Assembly (NCBI GenBank): GCA_963576725.1
Contig: OY755242.1
Location: forward strand, 64,980,324-65,044,323
DNA from: Azorinus chamasolen
Taxonomy: Eukaryota > Mollusca > Bivalvia > Cardiida > Solecurtidae
DNA: 64,000 bases
Direction of reading: 5' to 3'
Positions 33,663 through 43,821 of the stretch are shown here, piece after piece; positions within the stretch are counted from its first letter, which is position 1; every line of letters begins with the position of its first letter. The notes beneath the pieces are model-generated. The model had not been told where the DNA came from. It searched no databases and saw nothing but the letters and a program-made list of their open reading frames with translations. The translations under genes were made by a program, and so were the position numbers.

Positions 33663-34543
33663 GATCGGGCACGATCCGGTAAACTGAAGGTGACAACGGC
33701 AGGTCAGGGCAGAGTTTTGACGTTGGCGCACTTACGTCATCGATTCGGAATTGCTACATGCACTGCAAGGGAGCTTGGCGTATCTAGAGATACTGTTCTG
33801 AGACGACTACGGGTCACTGCTTACCCGATACCCGATAAGGACTTGGAGATCTTATGTAGGTCAGATCATAATTAACAGACACCGCCTTCTCAGACTGGCT
33901 TGGGTCTGCCGTCAATTACGTTAGAAAAAGTGCAATGTGGTCTAGGGTGCTCGTTATTGATAAGTCGCGATTTAAACGTAGCACTGTTGCCGGTAGAGTT
34001 CGGGTATTTAGACATAGAGGTGAACGTTTTGACCAGAACTGTTTACTAGAGCAAGGTCGTTTTAGAGGGGGTAGTGTAAAGGTCTTGGGGGTATCATGGG
34101 TGGTAGGGAAACGGACCTTGGTAATTTAAATGCCCAAGATAACATTGACCAAAATTTACGCCCAGTTGTGTCCCTTTCCTGCAACAGACCCTGGTTGTCT
34201 AATACATGGTAATTCAAGGCCACATACTGCTGTACTTACCAAGTACTTTATCGCTACACATAACGTTAACGTCTTACCATGGCCGGCTTGCTCTCCAGAC
34301 GTGAAACCCATAGCACATTTATTGGATTTACTTGGCCGGAGAGCAAGGAAAGCCATGTCTTCAGCCTTAGTAGTAGTTCATGAATGGATCCTTATTCCCG
34401 CCGACGTCATACGACATTACGTCAGTTCCATTTGGTCTAGAACACTTGCGTTGATGAACACTTGCGTTGATTCGCAGACGAGGTGGGCACATCAGATACT
34501 AATTAACTGTCACGTAACTAGACAAGTGTCCAGAGGCACATAA
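33663..34543 (+). pseudogene. Dead Tc1-like transposase gene
   Basis: From RSGKLKVTTAGQGR (33672) through a second helix-turn-helix region with TARELGVSRDTVLRRLR (about 33759-33810), the frame then shifts before 33935. The catalytic part continues: VIDKSRF (first D kept), a GERFDQN stretch, GGSVKVLGVSW, then stop TAA at 34127-34129 in the same frame. HGNSRPHTA stands where family members have QDNARPHTA (second D is G). CSPDVKPIAHLLDLLGRR stands where they have PIEH (E is A). So two of three catalytic residues are gone, besides the frameshift and the stop. The N-terminal first helix-turn-helix and terminal inverted repeats are not found. Confidence 0.85.
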
Positions 34544-34946
34544 AATATTTGCAAATGTCACAAGTCTGCAACGTTTACTTTTCACCTGTCCGTTATTTAC
34601 ATGTAAAACAGACTCCTGATAATAATCAAATTCCAATCAAAGGTAAACCTACGTGTAGTCAATACAGTTTTGCACATTTTAATACAAAGTATGCCAACTA
34701 CGAACATCACCGGCAGACTGAGATATTACTGGGGACTAACGCCGCTCGAGGAAGTCTGCATAGCCACCGTTGAGTCCCAATACAGCAAACAAACAACTGA
34801 AATTTCAGCATAATTATTATGTATATATGTCATCATCAGTTTTATTTCTATACAAACAGTACTGGTTATATATTATAATAACCAAACTTTAACGAAACCT
34901 ATATCGATTTATGTATTTATGCAATATTCATCTTAATCATCTGAAA

Positions 34947-35020
34947 ACCGAGTTTGCAATTTTCTCTTTTTGCATTTTTTTGTTGCTTTCGAAGGATCAC
35001 TCTTTCAGAATATATGTACT
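34947..35020 (+). repeat. Dispersed repeat U, copy U2 (partial)
   Basis: ACCGAGTTTGCAATTTTCTC, TTTTTGCATTTTTTTGTTGC, TTTCGAAGGATCACTCTTTC and AGAATATATG match U3 135-235 bp further right. Confidence 0.65.
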
Positions 35021-35114
35021 TCACAACAGTACGTGTTAAGTGCTTGTGTGGCGGTCGTAAAATATCACCCCGTACTTCATTATCAGAGTTGTTATATTTT
35101 GTGAATACTGCTTA

Positions 35115-35253
35115 AGTCGGTGCTAGGGGGCGTGAGTAGTGTTGCACTTTTAATAACTACGCATGAACAGACTCGATAGAACCGAGTCTGCAATTTTCTC
35201 TTTTTGCATTGCTACTTTTGCTTTCAAAGGATCACCCACTTTCAGAATATATT
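35115..35253 (+). repeat. Dispersed repeat U, copy U3
   Basis: CGGTGCTAGGGGGCGTGAGT, AGTGTTGCACTTTTAATAAC, ACCGAGTCTGCAATTTTCTC and TTTCAGAATATATTTA. It matches U1 in reverse and U2 in its second half, so U2 and U3 form a diverged direct pair. Confidence 0.65.
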
Positions 35254-36160
35254 TAGATATCTTAAAAAAGACAAACGACTTGATTACCGGTTTTCTGTGG
35301 GACTATTTCATCACTGATCCGTCGGTGAAATAAAACGAGTGCATGTTTTATTAATTCCGGTCAATTTCTACTGGATCAAGCTATATAACCAGTTTCTATG
35401 TAAACCATGACACCATACTGAGATGTCCCGTTGTTATGATAATATATAGAAGAGTGACGATATACCAAGCACCAAACGTTTCATAAACAAAGTGGCATAC
35501 GTTTATTAACACAGAACAACGGAGTTGAGGAACTTGGAAGTTGCTATCAAAATCGAATTCTTATTTCATCAACAGTTTGAATACGTGATCAACGGTGATG
35601 AATACAATTGTTGATCTTAGCTGAAAGACAAAGTAACACCATTGCACTGCGATGGTTGATTCGACGAGTTGCTACCTTTGCGTTCGAAGGATATGCTATT
35701 TATCAGAAATTAAACAAAACGTTCGTCGAGTCCAATACAGGAATGGATTCCATATCATTTATACATCTGCGGATGATGGAGTTTGTCGTACTCTGCAGTT
35801 GGTATTGACAGTTGTTTAGGTTTTCTATGCACATCATCTTTGATAGCACTCAATTATTACTAGAGTGTTTGGCAGCATATGGGCAAGCTCTGACAGCACG
35901 TTTTAGCTGTGTATACAAACAGTTAATAAAATAATTAAAACAAACGCTTCTGTTTTTACTACGGCAGCATAATCTGTCCCTAACATAGTCATATTGCCAT
36001 ACAGAATACAGATGTTGAACATGCAGACATGCCTAATGATTTTTACATGGATTAAGATTATTTACAATTTATAAAATGCTTAATAAGCTTTTATTTGTGC
36101 AAAAATCGGCCGGTTTCTTTGACACTTAGCCTGGTATTGGAAAATGAGCAAATACATTTG
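35254..36160. other. No feature recognised
   Basis: About 0.9 kb of spacer. The frame 35608-35808 has no recognisable motif. Confidence 0.4.
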
Positions 36161-36225
36161 CAAACAGTTTTGATCCAGATGTGACGTCGAGTAACTCGCG
36201 TCTCATCAGGGTCCAAACTGTTTGA
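36161..36225. mobile_element. Family K hairpin core K4, ends lost
   Basis: GCAAACAGTTTTGATCCAGA, TGTGACGTCGAGTAACTCGC, GTCTCATCAGGGTCCAAACT and GTTTG. The stem matches the K hairpin with about three changes. No CCCTTTCGCTGCC ends nearby. Confidence 0.6.
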
Positions 36226-36363
36226 TGTCCTGATAACAATTTGGTCGAAAAATTGATCTTAGCTTGAAAATAAATATGTAGGTGAAATAAACGGCAACAA
36301 TAATTTACTCAGCAGGCTAAAGGTTAATGATTCATATAGTAACCGGGAATGTGTATAACCACT

Positions 36364-36476
36364 CAACCCTTTCACCACCGAAGTCTCATTAATTCACTAC
36401 GACAAATAGTGCAGTCCCAGATCAGACGCCGCCTTTTCAAGGCGGCGTCTGATCAGGGACTTCACTTTTTGTCTCA
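36364..36476. mobile_element. TTAA-type MITE family N, partial
   Basis: TCAACCCTTTCACCACCGAA at the left, then ACAAATAGTGCAGTCCCAGA, CAGACGCCGCC, TTTTCA, AGGCGGCGTCTGATCAGGGA and CTTCACTTTTTGT. Stem of about 35 bp with a GCCTTTTCAAGGC tip, unlike the other families. The right end is not recognisable. Confidence 0.6.
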
Positions 36477-36726
36477 TTCTCTATTTCTATATATGTGATT
36501 TATTATTTTGAAATTTGCATTGATTTATCCCAATTCCTTACTGTACCGCAATATGTAACAACATTTGGATTGCAGACGACAATTAGAATTTTTAGGTTAA
36601 AGGGTTTTTCTCTTTGTCACCCTTCCTTTTGTTTGCCTTGCGTCTTTGTGCTTGTTATTTGTTCATGTGTGGAACGTTTGTCCCTGGTTCTTGTGTGTCT
36701 TTTGGTGTTTTCTGTGTTCATTTCGT

Positions 36727-36788
36727 GTGTGTGTGTGTGTGTGTGTCTGTCTGTGTGCGTTTGGGTGTGTGGTTGTGTGTGTGTGTGT
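36727..36788. repeat. GT/TG microsatellite
   Basis: GTGTGTGTGTGTGTGTGTGT interrupted by CTGTCTGTGTGCGTTTGGG. The reported frames across it are repeat artefacts. Confidence 0.9.
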
Positions 36789-37269
36789 CATGCTGTCTAT
36801 CGGTGTTTTGGTGGTGGTTGCGTCTTGCATGTGACTTTGCCTGCTTGACTTTACTACGTTTCCAATTAAAGAGAATTAAAGTGTAGTTTATATACAATTG
36901 ATATAAAACGCCAAAACAACAGTTATACAATTATGTATGTCTTGCACTTGGATAAATAGTTTCGCGAATAAAGGACGGCTATAGAAACGGTGTTCTGGTT
37001 AATATTGGCATATAACGTTAAACGAATAATACCAACAGACCTTAACAATACATGGCTTTCCTATGCTAATAGTCAGTCGGGTTTCCTTTAAATTATGCGT
37101 TTATTCAGTTCTGTTCAAATATATCCACAGTTGCAGGTAATTTTGATTCCGAATGTCCCGTCATCTCGTCTCGATCTAAACTGCTTGGAATGTAATGAGG
37201 TATTCGTCCATAGTGTAGACAATGTTCCTCAGAAATTTGAAAGAGGGATTTATGAATGTGAAACACCAA

Positions 37270-37715
37270 ACCAGTGTCTAGGAAAATCCAATCTATTTAT
37301 ATTTGCTTAAAAGGTTTAAAATTATTTCCAAATGATATCTACCAGCACGATACAATGCGTTTGTTATTTAAATGATAAAACGTCTCGACTCGGAAGCGAC
37401 ACAAATAAATGAATATCTGCTTTGCCTGATAGGTGACTCAATGATTTACGAGTCACGTATGTCTGACGATAGTGCGGCCTCATTATTCATTCAATGGTAA
37501 AGTAAGTACATGGAATATATAATTAAAATGCTAAATTGTTTCGAATATGTGAACACGTGAGTGATCTTTTTGCAGAAATAAAGTTATCTAAAAACGACAA
37601 CAACAAAATATCTGACATCCAATACTGTCTGATCCTGAATGAAATTAATACGGTTTCTATTTTAACATAACACGAATCGCTAATGGAAACATGCACTACA
37701 AGCAGAACTAACACT
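37270..37715 (+). repeat. Dispersed or duplicated repeat V, copy V1
   Basis: Collinear with V2: GTCTAGGAAAATCCAATCTA, TTATTTCCAAATGATATCTA, TTTAAATGATAAAACGTCTC, GACTCGGAAGCGACAC, CTGCTTTGCCTGATAGG, GAAATAAAGTTATCTAAAAA, ATACTGTCTGATCCTGAATG and ACATAACACGAATCGCTAAT. V1 holds extra sequence between the blocks. The copies lie 3.6 kb apart. Confidence 0.65.
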
Positions 37716-38269
37716 GAGTGCAAAACCATTAGTTTAATTTGATCCATTTACGCACCAGTATGCTACATTTCCATTCGCAAATATCTCCGGAATATTTGCA
37801 TTTAAAATCAAATAAATATATGCCAATTCGTTACGCTGATTGTATAGACCTTATTGAGAGACAACACACGTATTCATGGTTTTTATATATAAGTTCCAAT
37901 ATTATTCTTCCAGATAGAGTCAACGTATACTGGACCTTAGGCACATAAAGGGTTACACTTGTAAATGATTAAAATAGTTTAGCACGGATTTAGCACGGAT
38001 TATCCATTCATAACGTCTGCAAACTGCAAATCGTATAATGTTTTTTTTCAAACTAGCTTCAAGTTGTTTTGGAAACTGTTACCGTTCATTGCATTGTGAC
38101 GTGCGTGACAAGTCTATATAATATTATGTAATGCATTATATAGGCGTATTTAGTGTCATAACATTTTAAAACCTATACTTACTCACTTGTTTATATAACA
38201 TTGTTCTGTGGTCCTTAAAAACACATTTGTAACAATCAAAACGTTGGTGTTAACATCTAATGGACCCAT
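37716..38269. other. No feature recognised
   Basis: Spacer with TTTAGCACGGAT tandemly doubled at about 37978-38001. Nothing else. Confidence 0.4.
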
Positions 38270-38770
38270 CATAAGGCATCAATATCGGCGATTGCTGTTC
38301 AGTTCACAGGGAACTCAACTGTGGTAATACAAAAACGCGCTTTTGATAGGTTTTAATATAATTACGTGTCATATCTTCAAAGTAATCGCCATTGCTTCGT
38401 ACACAAAGTTTCGAACGCTTAAACAATTGTATTCAGGTATTCCCAGCATACTCGGATCACAGGACCTGGACCTATGATGTCTACCAACTAAATGATTTTC
38501 AGACTGAGAAACAATACATAGTCACATGGGGCTAGGTCTAGGCTACATGTGGAAGAACTCGAACCCTTTCATTCTTCAACCACGCGGTCACAGCAGCAGA
38601 CTTATGCGCAGGGAAATTGTAATACTGCAGGAATAGGCGCTTAAAACCGTTGTGTGGATGATGTTCAAACATGTTGATTACTTTTCTTCAACGCTTTCTG
38701 TTTCACAGTCCTTCTAGGTCGTACAGCAAATTGCATAACTGGACCACGGGTATAAAAAAAAATCAAAAAA
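38270..38770 (-). pseudogene. Dead mariner-like transposase gene, C-terminal half
   Basis: On the minus strand, FPAHKSAAVTAWLKNERVRV, then LPHVA, reads from about 38615 to 38545. After a one-base frame change the mariner motif DLAPCDYVLF follows (about 38510-38539), with the third catalytic aspartate. GRHHRSRS and, in another frame, FKRSKLCVRSNGDYFED mark the C-terminus. The expected HDNAPAH is read as YYNFPAH, so the second catalytic D is lost. At least two frameshifts. Upstream (to 38770) a weak stretch around FLQYYN and a shifted RKR region suggests more of the catalytic domain. TIRs not found. Confidence 0.75.
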
Positions 38771-39089
38771 AAATCCGAGACACTTATAATTACTTTGGCA
38801 ATTGAAGAACGGCAACAGTGTTTGGTAACCCATATATTGTTGTTAATTTTCTGGGTAGGCTATATAATACCCATTATGACGTCAATATCTTTAATTTGGT
38901 AATAGGGGCTAGCAGATTACGAATATTACTAAATATTGTTTAACAAAATTTCAAGGCCTAACTAAAAATTCCGAAAATTATTAAATATGATAGGCGAATG
39001 TGTATGTCAGCAGATGGCTAGTCAAAATATACACCATATGTATGCAAAGACCACTATTCAAGTTTCTATATTGTGTAAGAATGTAAACA
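38771..39089. other. No feature recognised
   Basis: AT-rich spacer between the mariner remnant and P2. Confidence 0.4.
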
Positions 39090-39297
39090 TACAGTAAACT
39101 CCCTCTAATGCGACCACCTAAAATAGGTATCATTCTGAATGGTAGAGGCAGGTGGTAGCTTTATGCATGACAAAAGTAATGCCGATAGCTCCTGGAGTAG
39201 CTTTCTGTATTACTTTTGCCATGCATTAAGCAACCACCTGATTATAAAGACACTTATTTTATTTATTAAGTGGTCGCATTAGAGGGGTTCTACTGTA
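39090..39297. mobile_element. Pogo-like MITE family P, copy P2
   Basis: Ends TACAGTAAACTCCCTCTAAT and ATTAGAGGGGTTCTACTGTA, each followed inside by GCGACCAC. The hairpin ACAAAAGTAATGCCGATAGC, TCCTGGAGTAGCTTTCTGTA, TTACTTTTGCC has a few mismatches at the tip. Complete, including both TA flanks. Confidence 0.85.
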
Positions 39298-39942
39298 ATC
39301 AAGTTGATTTGACACATATCTATTTGTATGGGAAATGTATACCATGCTGTTTTCTTCCATGCTGTCAGTAATGTTTATGATATTGTGTCCACTTTAGGTC
39401 AGTGAATACATTTTACAGTAATATAATATTGGTTCAAATGTCATAATTCATCCGGCTCCTTCATAAAAATGTTTTTCTTTATTTTGCATTGTCAAGTCAA
39501 GCATTGGAATTGGGTTACACTAACGACACGTCCGAATAGATGTACATATACAAATTAGCCCGTCTCCTGTTCGGCATACATATTCACGTAATAAAGACCG
39601 GTTGCACAAGATAGATCAACAAGGAATAATCACATTAAGACAAACATAACCGTTCTTCGTTTACGTAAAGGAATCAGGATTTCGTTTTCTCGACTCTCCC
39701 CGTGTCTTATGGTAGATATATGAAGACAATTTACGCAATCGGTCGTGGAAGTTACCATTGATGAAACGCACCTCAGTCACTTGCAGCTGCTTTCGATGGG
39801 TTAAGGATGCCACCACTTCTGTTCAACTAGTGTCGGATTTTACTCTCTTTAGACAAATCAATCGTAAATGATAAATTGGTAAAACTGTTTTTAAGAGTTT
39901 GCATATGTATATGTGTACCTTCTACCATATTGATCAAATATT
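39298..39942. other. No feature recognised
   Basis: Spacer of about 0.65 kb, nothing identified. Confidence 0.4.
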
Positions 39943-40070
39943 AACCATGGTACAAGGTTAAACAACTTCTGAATCTGAGTCTGAAATCATTCTCAAGTAT
40001 TTGATCGGTCAGATTCTGAGCATTCTTGAGAATGAGCTCAGACTCAAGCAGAAAGTTTTATAACCATGGA
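39943..40070. repeat. Foldback element T, copy T3 (divergent)
   Basis: AACCATGGTACAAGGTTAAA, then TCTGAGTCTGAAATCATTCT, CAAGTATTTGATCGGTCAGA, TTCTGAGCATTCTTGAGAAT and GAGCTCAGACTCAAGCAGAA, then AGTTTTATAACCATGGAG. Arms of about 55 bp pair imperfectly. It shares its outline with T1 and T2 but differs at the centre. Confidence 0.6.
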
Positions 40071-40661
40071 GCAATGTCATGTGTTAACGAAACTGGGAAT
40101 TTAAGGAAATTCGAATACTTCTACTATATAATGTTATCTTCCGGAAAGGTCTCTTTGGGCCTTAGACCGAAACCATATTCCATTTAGGATTCATAAGTTT
40201 AGAATGCAGACACGAAAATATGAATTTAAAACACGCTAGAATGATTCACGATCAATAAACAATATCTTTAAAACCTATATACATTCATGCTTCAGACAGT
40301 ATAAAACATTTCTCTGAGCGTTTCCATAATAATCATAAATATGCATACCATCTGAAAGCGAAACGAGTAGTTTATATACAGCTGGCAAAATAAGATAAAC
40401 ATCATTGATATCATTTGAAACGTCTTATTTTACGTAAATACTTGACCTGGTTAACATTAGTATCGAATGTTAAAAAATGTATAAGAATTAAGATTGTTTC
40501 AACAATAAGTGACTTTCACATGCCAATGTTATTGTGCGCTCCCATTCTCAGAATATATTTTCTTCCATTTGCTTTACAATAAGCTACGGTGTCAAGTAGT
40601 AGTTTGGATCAAAGTAAACTGTCGAGTTTCTCTTAGACGCATCTTAAAGTCTGATAAGATA
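40071..40661. other. No feature recognised
   Basis: AT-rich spacer, nothing identified. Confidence 0.4.
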
Positions 40662-40853
40662 TACGTTAGAACCTGCCTTAAACGGCCATCATAAAGGTCT
40701 AATTTTGAATATGTAAGGCAGGTGGCCGCTTAGACCAGAAGTAATGTTTAAAGTTCCAATAGGATATTGTTGCATTACTGTTGCCTGTATTAAACATCCA
40801 CCTGCGTTTTTATGTTCAGCAAATGAATGGCCGATCAAGACAGGTGTCACTGC
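40662..40853. mobile_element. Family P element, copy P3, degenerate
   Basis: TACGTTAGAACCTGCCTTAA, ACGGCCATCATAAAGG, GGCAGGTGGCCGCTTAGACC, AGTTCCAATAGGATATTGTT, GCATTACTGTTGCCTGTATT, AAACATCCACCTGCG and AATGGCCGATCAAGACAGG. Blocks are in the right order for P, with many substitutions in the hairpin and in both ends. Confidence 0.6.
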
Positions 40854-40957
40854 ACATCCATGATGTATACACAAAACCAAACACAATTTCACAGAACGAA
40901 CGTAAGGGGTTCCTGTATGTATGTGCAACGAAAAAGCAGTGTGATTTGAACTTTTAC

Positions 40958-41310
40958 GTCTAGAAAAATCCCATTTTGTCATCTTTAGATACTTTTGAAA
41001 CAGTTATTTCCAAATGTTATCTACAAAGCAGTTCTTTGGATGTTTTGATTGATTTATTTCCAAATGTTATATCTAAAAAAAAAGTTTGTGTTATTTAAAT
41101 GATGAAACGACTCGATTCGGAATCGGCACAAAAAGAACAAACGTCTGCTTTGCCTGATAGGCGCTTCGCTGATTTATGGGAGAAACAATAAACATCTCGC
41201 AGAAATAAAGTTATCGTTCAGCACTGTTTGATCCGGAATAAACTTGAATATATTTTCTGTATTTACATAACATGAATCACTAATATAGGACTGCAAAAGA
41301 ACACTAGTCT
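40958..41310 (+). repeat. Dispersed or duplicated repeat V, copy V2
   Basis: GTCTAGAAAAATCCCATTTT, TTATTTCCAAATGTTATCTA, TTTAAATGATGAAACGACTC, GATTCGGAATCGGCAC, CTGCTTTGCCTGATAGGCGC and AGAAATAAAGTTATCGTTCA. It continues with GCACTGTTTGATCCGGAATA and ACATAACATGAATCACTAAT. Collinear with V1, shorter between the blocks. Confidence 0.65.
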
Positions 41311-41604
41311 AAATACAGCGAGTAAGAACTATGAGGACAAAATATAATGAAGAGTGTTTAACTCTTACTATGCTGAGTTTTCAAATGAACTCTTTCTATA
41401 CTGAATGACTGATGATCCCTAGGCATTTCTGGACGTGTAACTGTGCCCATTTATCAGTTTAAAAACAAACAAAACGAAAACGTCACACAGGGCTAGGTCT
41501 GAATTTTAAAGCCGTCTGGATTTCGTTAGAATCTGCATGTTTATGTCGCCGGCGAAGCATGGTAAACACAAAGGCATCACCTCTGTCGTTGTTGTCATTG
41601 TTGT

Positions 41605-41885
41605 CGTCGTCATTGAATTCAAACTTCAGTCATGGCACAGGATCGATAATAGAAAGTGTCATGCAAAATGTCCATAACTCTAGCTTCAGTATTTTTGGAG
41701 TTATTCCCCTTTTTAATTTATGTCTGTTCTACTGATGTCTTTGAATTCAAACTTCACATATGGAACAGGCCTGACAAGATGACGTGTCATGCACAAGGTC
41801 AATAACTCTAACATAAGTATTTTTTGTCCGGCCAATAAGTTCTGTTCTACTGATGCCATTGAATTTAAACGTCGCATATGATCAG
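41605..41885 (+). repeat. Degenerate tandem repeat, about 120-bp period
   Basis: CATTGAATTCAAACTTCAGT at 41612, TTTGAATTCAAACTTCACAT at 41741 and CATTGAATTTAAACGTCGCA at 41857. Between them, GTGTCATGCAAAATGTCCAT and GTGTCATGCACAAGGTCAAT precede AACTCTA(G/A)C and AGTATTTTT. Three diverged units, non-coding. Confidence 0.65.
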
Positions 41886-41924
41886 CAAACTTTAAGATTA
41901 CCCTCGTGAACTGACTGGAAGTAG

Positions 41925-41990
41925 CTTGGGTCCAGATGAGACGCCGAGACACCAGGAATCACGCTGTTTGACACTTCGTTAATACATGTA
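41925..41990. mobile_element. Degenerate family K fragment
   Basis: TTGGGTCCAGATGAGACGCC, GAGACACCAGGAATCACGCT, GTTTGACAC. The left K stem is clear, the return arm decayed. Confidence 0.5.
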
Positions 41991-42158
41991 GTTCCTAACA
42001 GTTTGCGTAAATGGGATGAAGGCACTTTCTAACATTTCAGGGTAGTATGTTTTGTTGATAAAAAAATAATGTTTATGCATGTTTATGCATTGTTAAGTGC
42101 ATGCGTCTTTCTAAAGCAAATCCCTGGTTGAAAAATTTAAAGCAATATTGCATATCGT

Positions 42159-42446
42159 TTGACCCTTTTCATGCTGAAAATAAATGACGGCTCAATATTT
42201 GATTTACTGGCATTTTCATTGACTTCCGAAAACAGCATGGATCCTGATGGGAGTTATTTTGCGTCTCATCCGTAGCGAATATATTTACAAATGCTGGCTC
42301 TGTTTGCTTATATAATATATTATAGATATAGCTCTACAGTTCGTGCAATGACCAAAACTTCCCGTGTCCATGTGCTATTATAACAAATTATCTGATTAAT
42401 AATCATGATGTCATTATTTCTTACATGAACATGTGTAAAGGGTTAA
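42159..42446. mobile_element. TTAA element with E body and K-type core (chimera)
   Basis: TTGACCCTTTTCATGCTG at the left and GTAAAGGGTTAA at the right. The long right arm (CTGTTTGCTTATATAATATA, GCTCTACAGTTCGTGC, GACCAAAACTTCCCGTGTCC, GATGTCATTATTTCTTACAT) is that of E at 27349. Its hairpin position holds ACAGCATGGATCCTGATGGG, AGTTATTTTGCGTCTCATCC, which is the K core. Another case of core exchange. Confidence 0.6.
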
Positions 42447-42682
42447 TAATTGGCATATGCAGTGGTTATAAGTCACATGCTCACAATAACTAAAACTTGG
42501 GATTTGCCTAAGTTTGCAAATGTGATACAGACTCCAGTGAAACAGGACGTAAATCACATGTATTCAGTGTTAACTGTTCTTTCTGCTGAATAAAGTGAAG
42601 TTTTACTTGATCCATCTCTGATCTGTCGAACATTTTATTGACTTCAGTTTCGTTCAAGCTTTTACGAACCTATTAAAAGAGT

Positions 42683-42732
42683 GCCAAACAGTTTGGATCC
42701 TAATGAGACGTCGAGCGTCTCGTCCGGATCTG
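42683..42732. mobile_element. Family K hairpin core K5, degenerate
   Basis: CCAAACAGTTTGGATCCTAA, TGAGACGTCGAGCGTCTCGT, CCGGATC. The centre is shortened, with GACGTCGAGCGTC in place of the longer K stem. No ends found. Confidence 0.55.
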
Positions 42733-42807
42733 AAGACCATGTTTAGCACGAGTAGCGTTAATACGGCACATTTTTATTTAAACACATTTATTTTCCATAT
42801 TGTATCT

Positions 42808-42995
42808 GTAACCCTTTTCTTCATATAAACGCTTTTCATGCATCTGCAAACAGAGTAGACCCAGATTATATGGCTCCTATAGGAGCCGTCTGATCAGGGT
42901 CTGCTCTGTTTGCTAATGGAATTTACTTTCTTAATTGACTACAATGGTCTAAGGTATTTAAATTTTGAATTCGTTTAGAACATGGAAATGGTTAA
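42808..42995. mobile_element. Family E element, right arm short or decayed
   Basis: GTAACCCTTTTCTTCATATA, AACGCTTTTCATGCATCTGC, AAACAGAGTAGACCCAGATT, ATATGGCTCCTATAGGAGCC, GTCTGATCAGGGTCTGCTCT and GTTTGCTAATGGAAT match the copy at 27349 closely. After 42925 the E arm is replaced; a possible end GGAAATGGTTAAC lies near 42985. Confidence 0.7.
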
Positions 42996-43584
42996 CTAGT
43001 TTGTCAGATTTATTCCTCTCGGCATAAACGTCAACAGCAAATGGAGAAAGAAATGTGAAGTCCTAACCCATTGTTGACTCGAAAATCGATACATGTAATT
43101 TTAAACATACGAGTGGGTTATGTGGCGTTGACACATCCATTTATGTATGAGACACATCTGATTCTGTGGCAAAGACGTATAATAGAGTATTGTTCCCTTC
43201 ACGTGAATAAGGCGGCATATTGAGAACGCCAATGCTCAGCAATCGTCTCTTAACGCATTATATCGCTAATATAAATTGTTTCTGTATGGAACTGGCTCAG
43301 TGATATTTGCGATTGCGTGTAATTCATGGACTTAATTTCAATTGAGCGTTAAACCGCAGACATGCTGTTGTCTGTAAAATTTGATATGTCTGTACACGTA
43401 TTGTTTTATAAATATTTCAGACGTCGATTCCTCTCATAAATATACATACATCAAAACCGAACAAAGCATGCCTTTCTTTGGAATAGTATGTTTATTTAAT
43501 TGTTCCATGTCAACAAAGAATATGCGAATTATACACTGGATGTAAATCATTCAGTACACGCATGTAGACCACGCACGTGACTTT
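42996..43584. other. No feature recognised
   Basis: AT-rich spacer, nothing identified. Confidence 0.4.
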
Positions 43585-43656
43585 TGTCTAAATATTGTGT
43601 TGTTTTAACCCTTCTCTTGCTGTCTAAATATTGTGTTGTTTTAACCCTTCTCTTGC
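43585..43656 (+). repeat. Exact 36-bp tandem duplication at the start of A3
   Basis: TGTCTAAATATTGTGTTGTT plus TTAACCCTTCTCTTGC occurs twice in a row without change. The unit is flank plus the first bases of the A element, so the duplication postdates insertion of A3. Confidence 0.95.
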
Positions 43657-43821
43657 TGAATTTTAAAATACATTTCTCCTTCTTCACCCATGTCCTGTTG
43701 TATAATTACATACATCTTCACTGTGTACAAGTATTTCGCTGTGAAAATCACTGCTGTGGAATGCACGGGTTGTACAATGAACTTGTAAATAGTGCAGACC
43801 CAGATGAGACAGCTCCTGCAG
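43641..43821 (+). mobile_element. Family A element, copy A3, broken at the hairpin dyad
   Basis: TTAACCCTTCTCTTGCTGAA and the full unique arm are intact, then the left stem TGCAGACCCAGATGAGACAG, CTCCTGCAG. The A sequence stops at 43821, three bases past the dyad (43818/43819), and continues as a TATTAGTATTGTTATTATTA tract. The right stem and right end are absent. Confidence 0.8.

Noticed and set aside
36495..36930. Open frames of 60-117 codons on both strands
   Set aside because: They cross the GT microsatellite and its CA complement; low-complexity artefacts.
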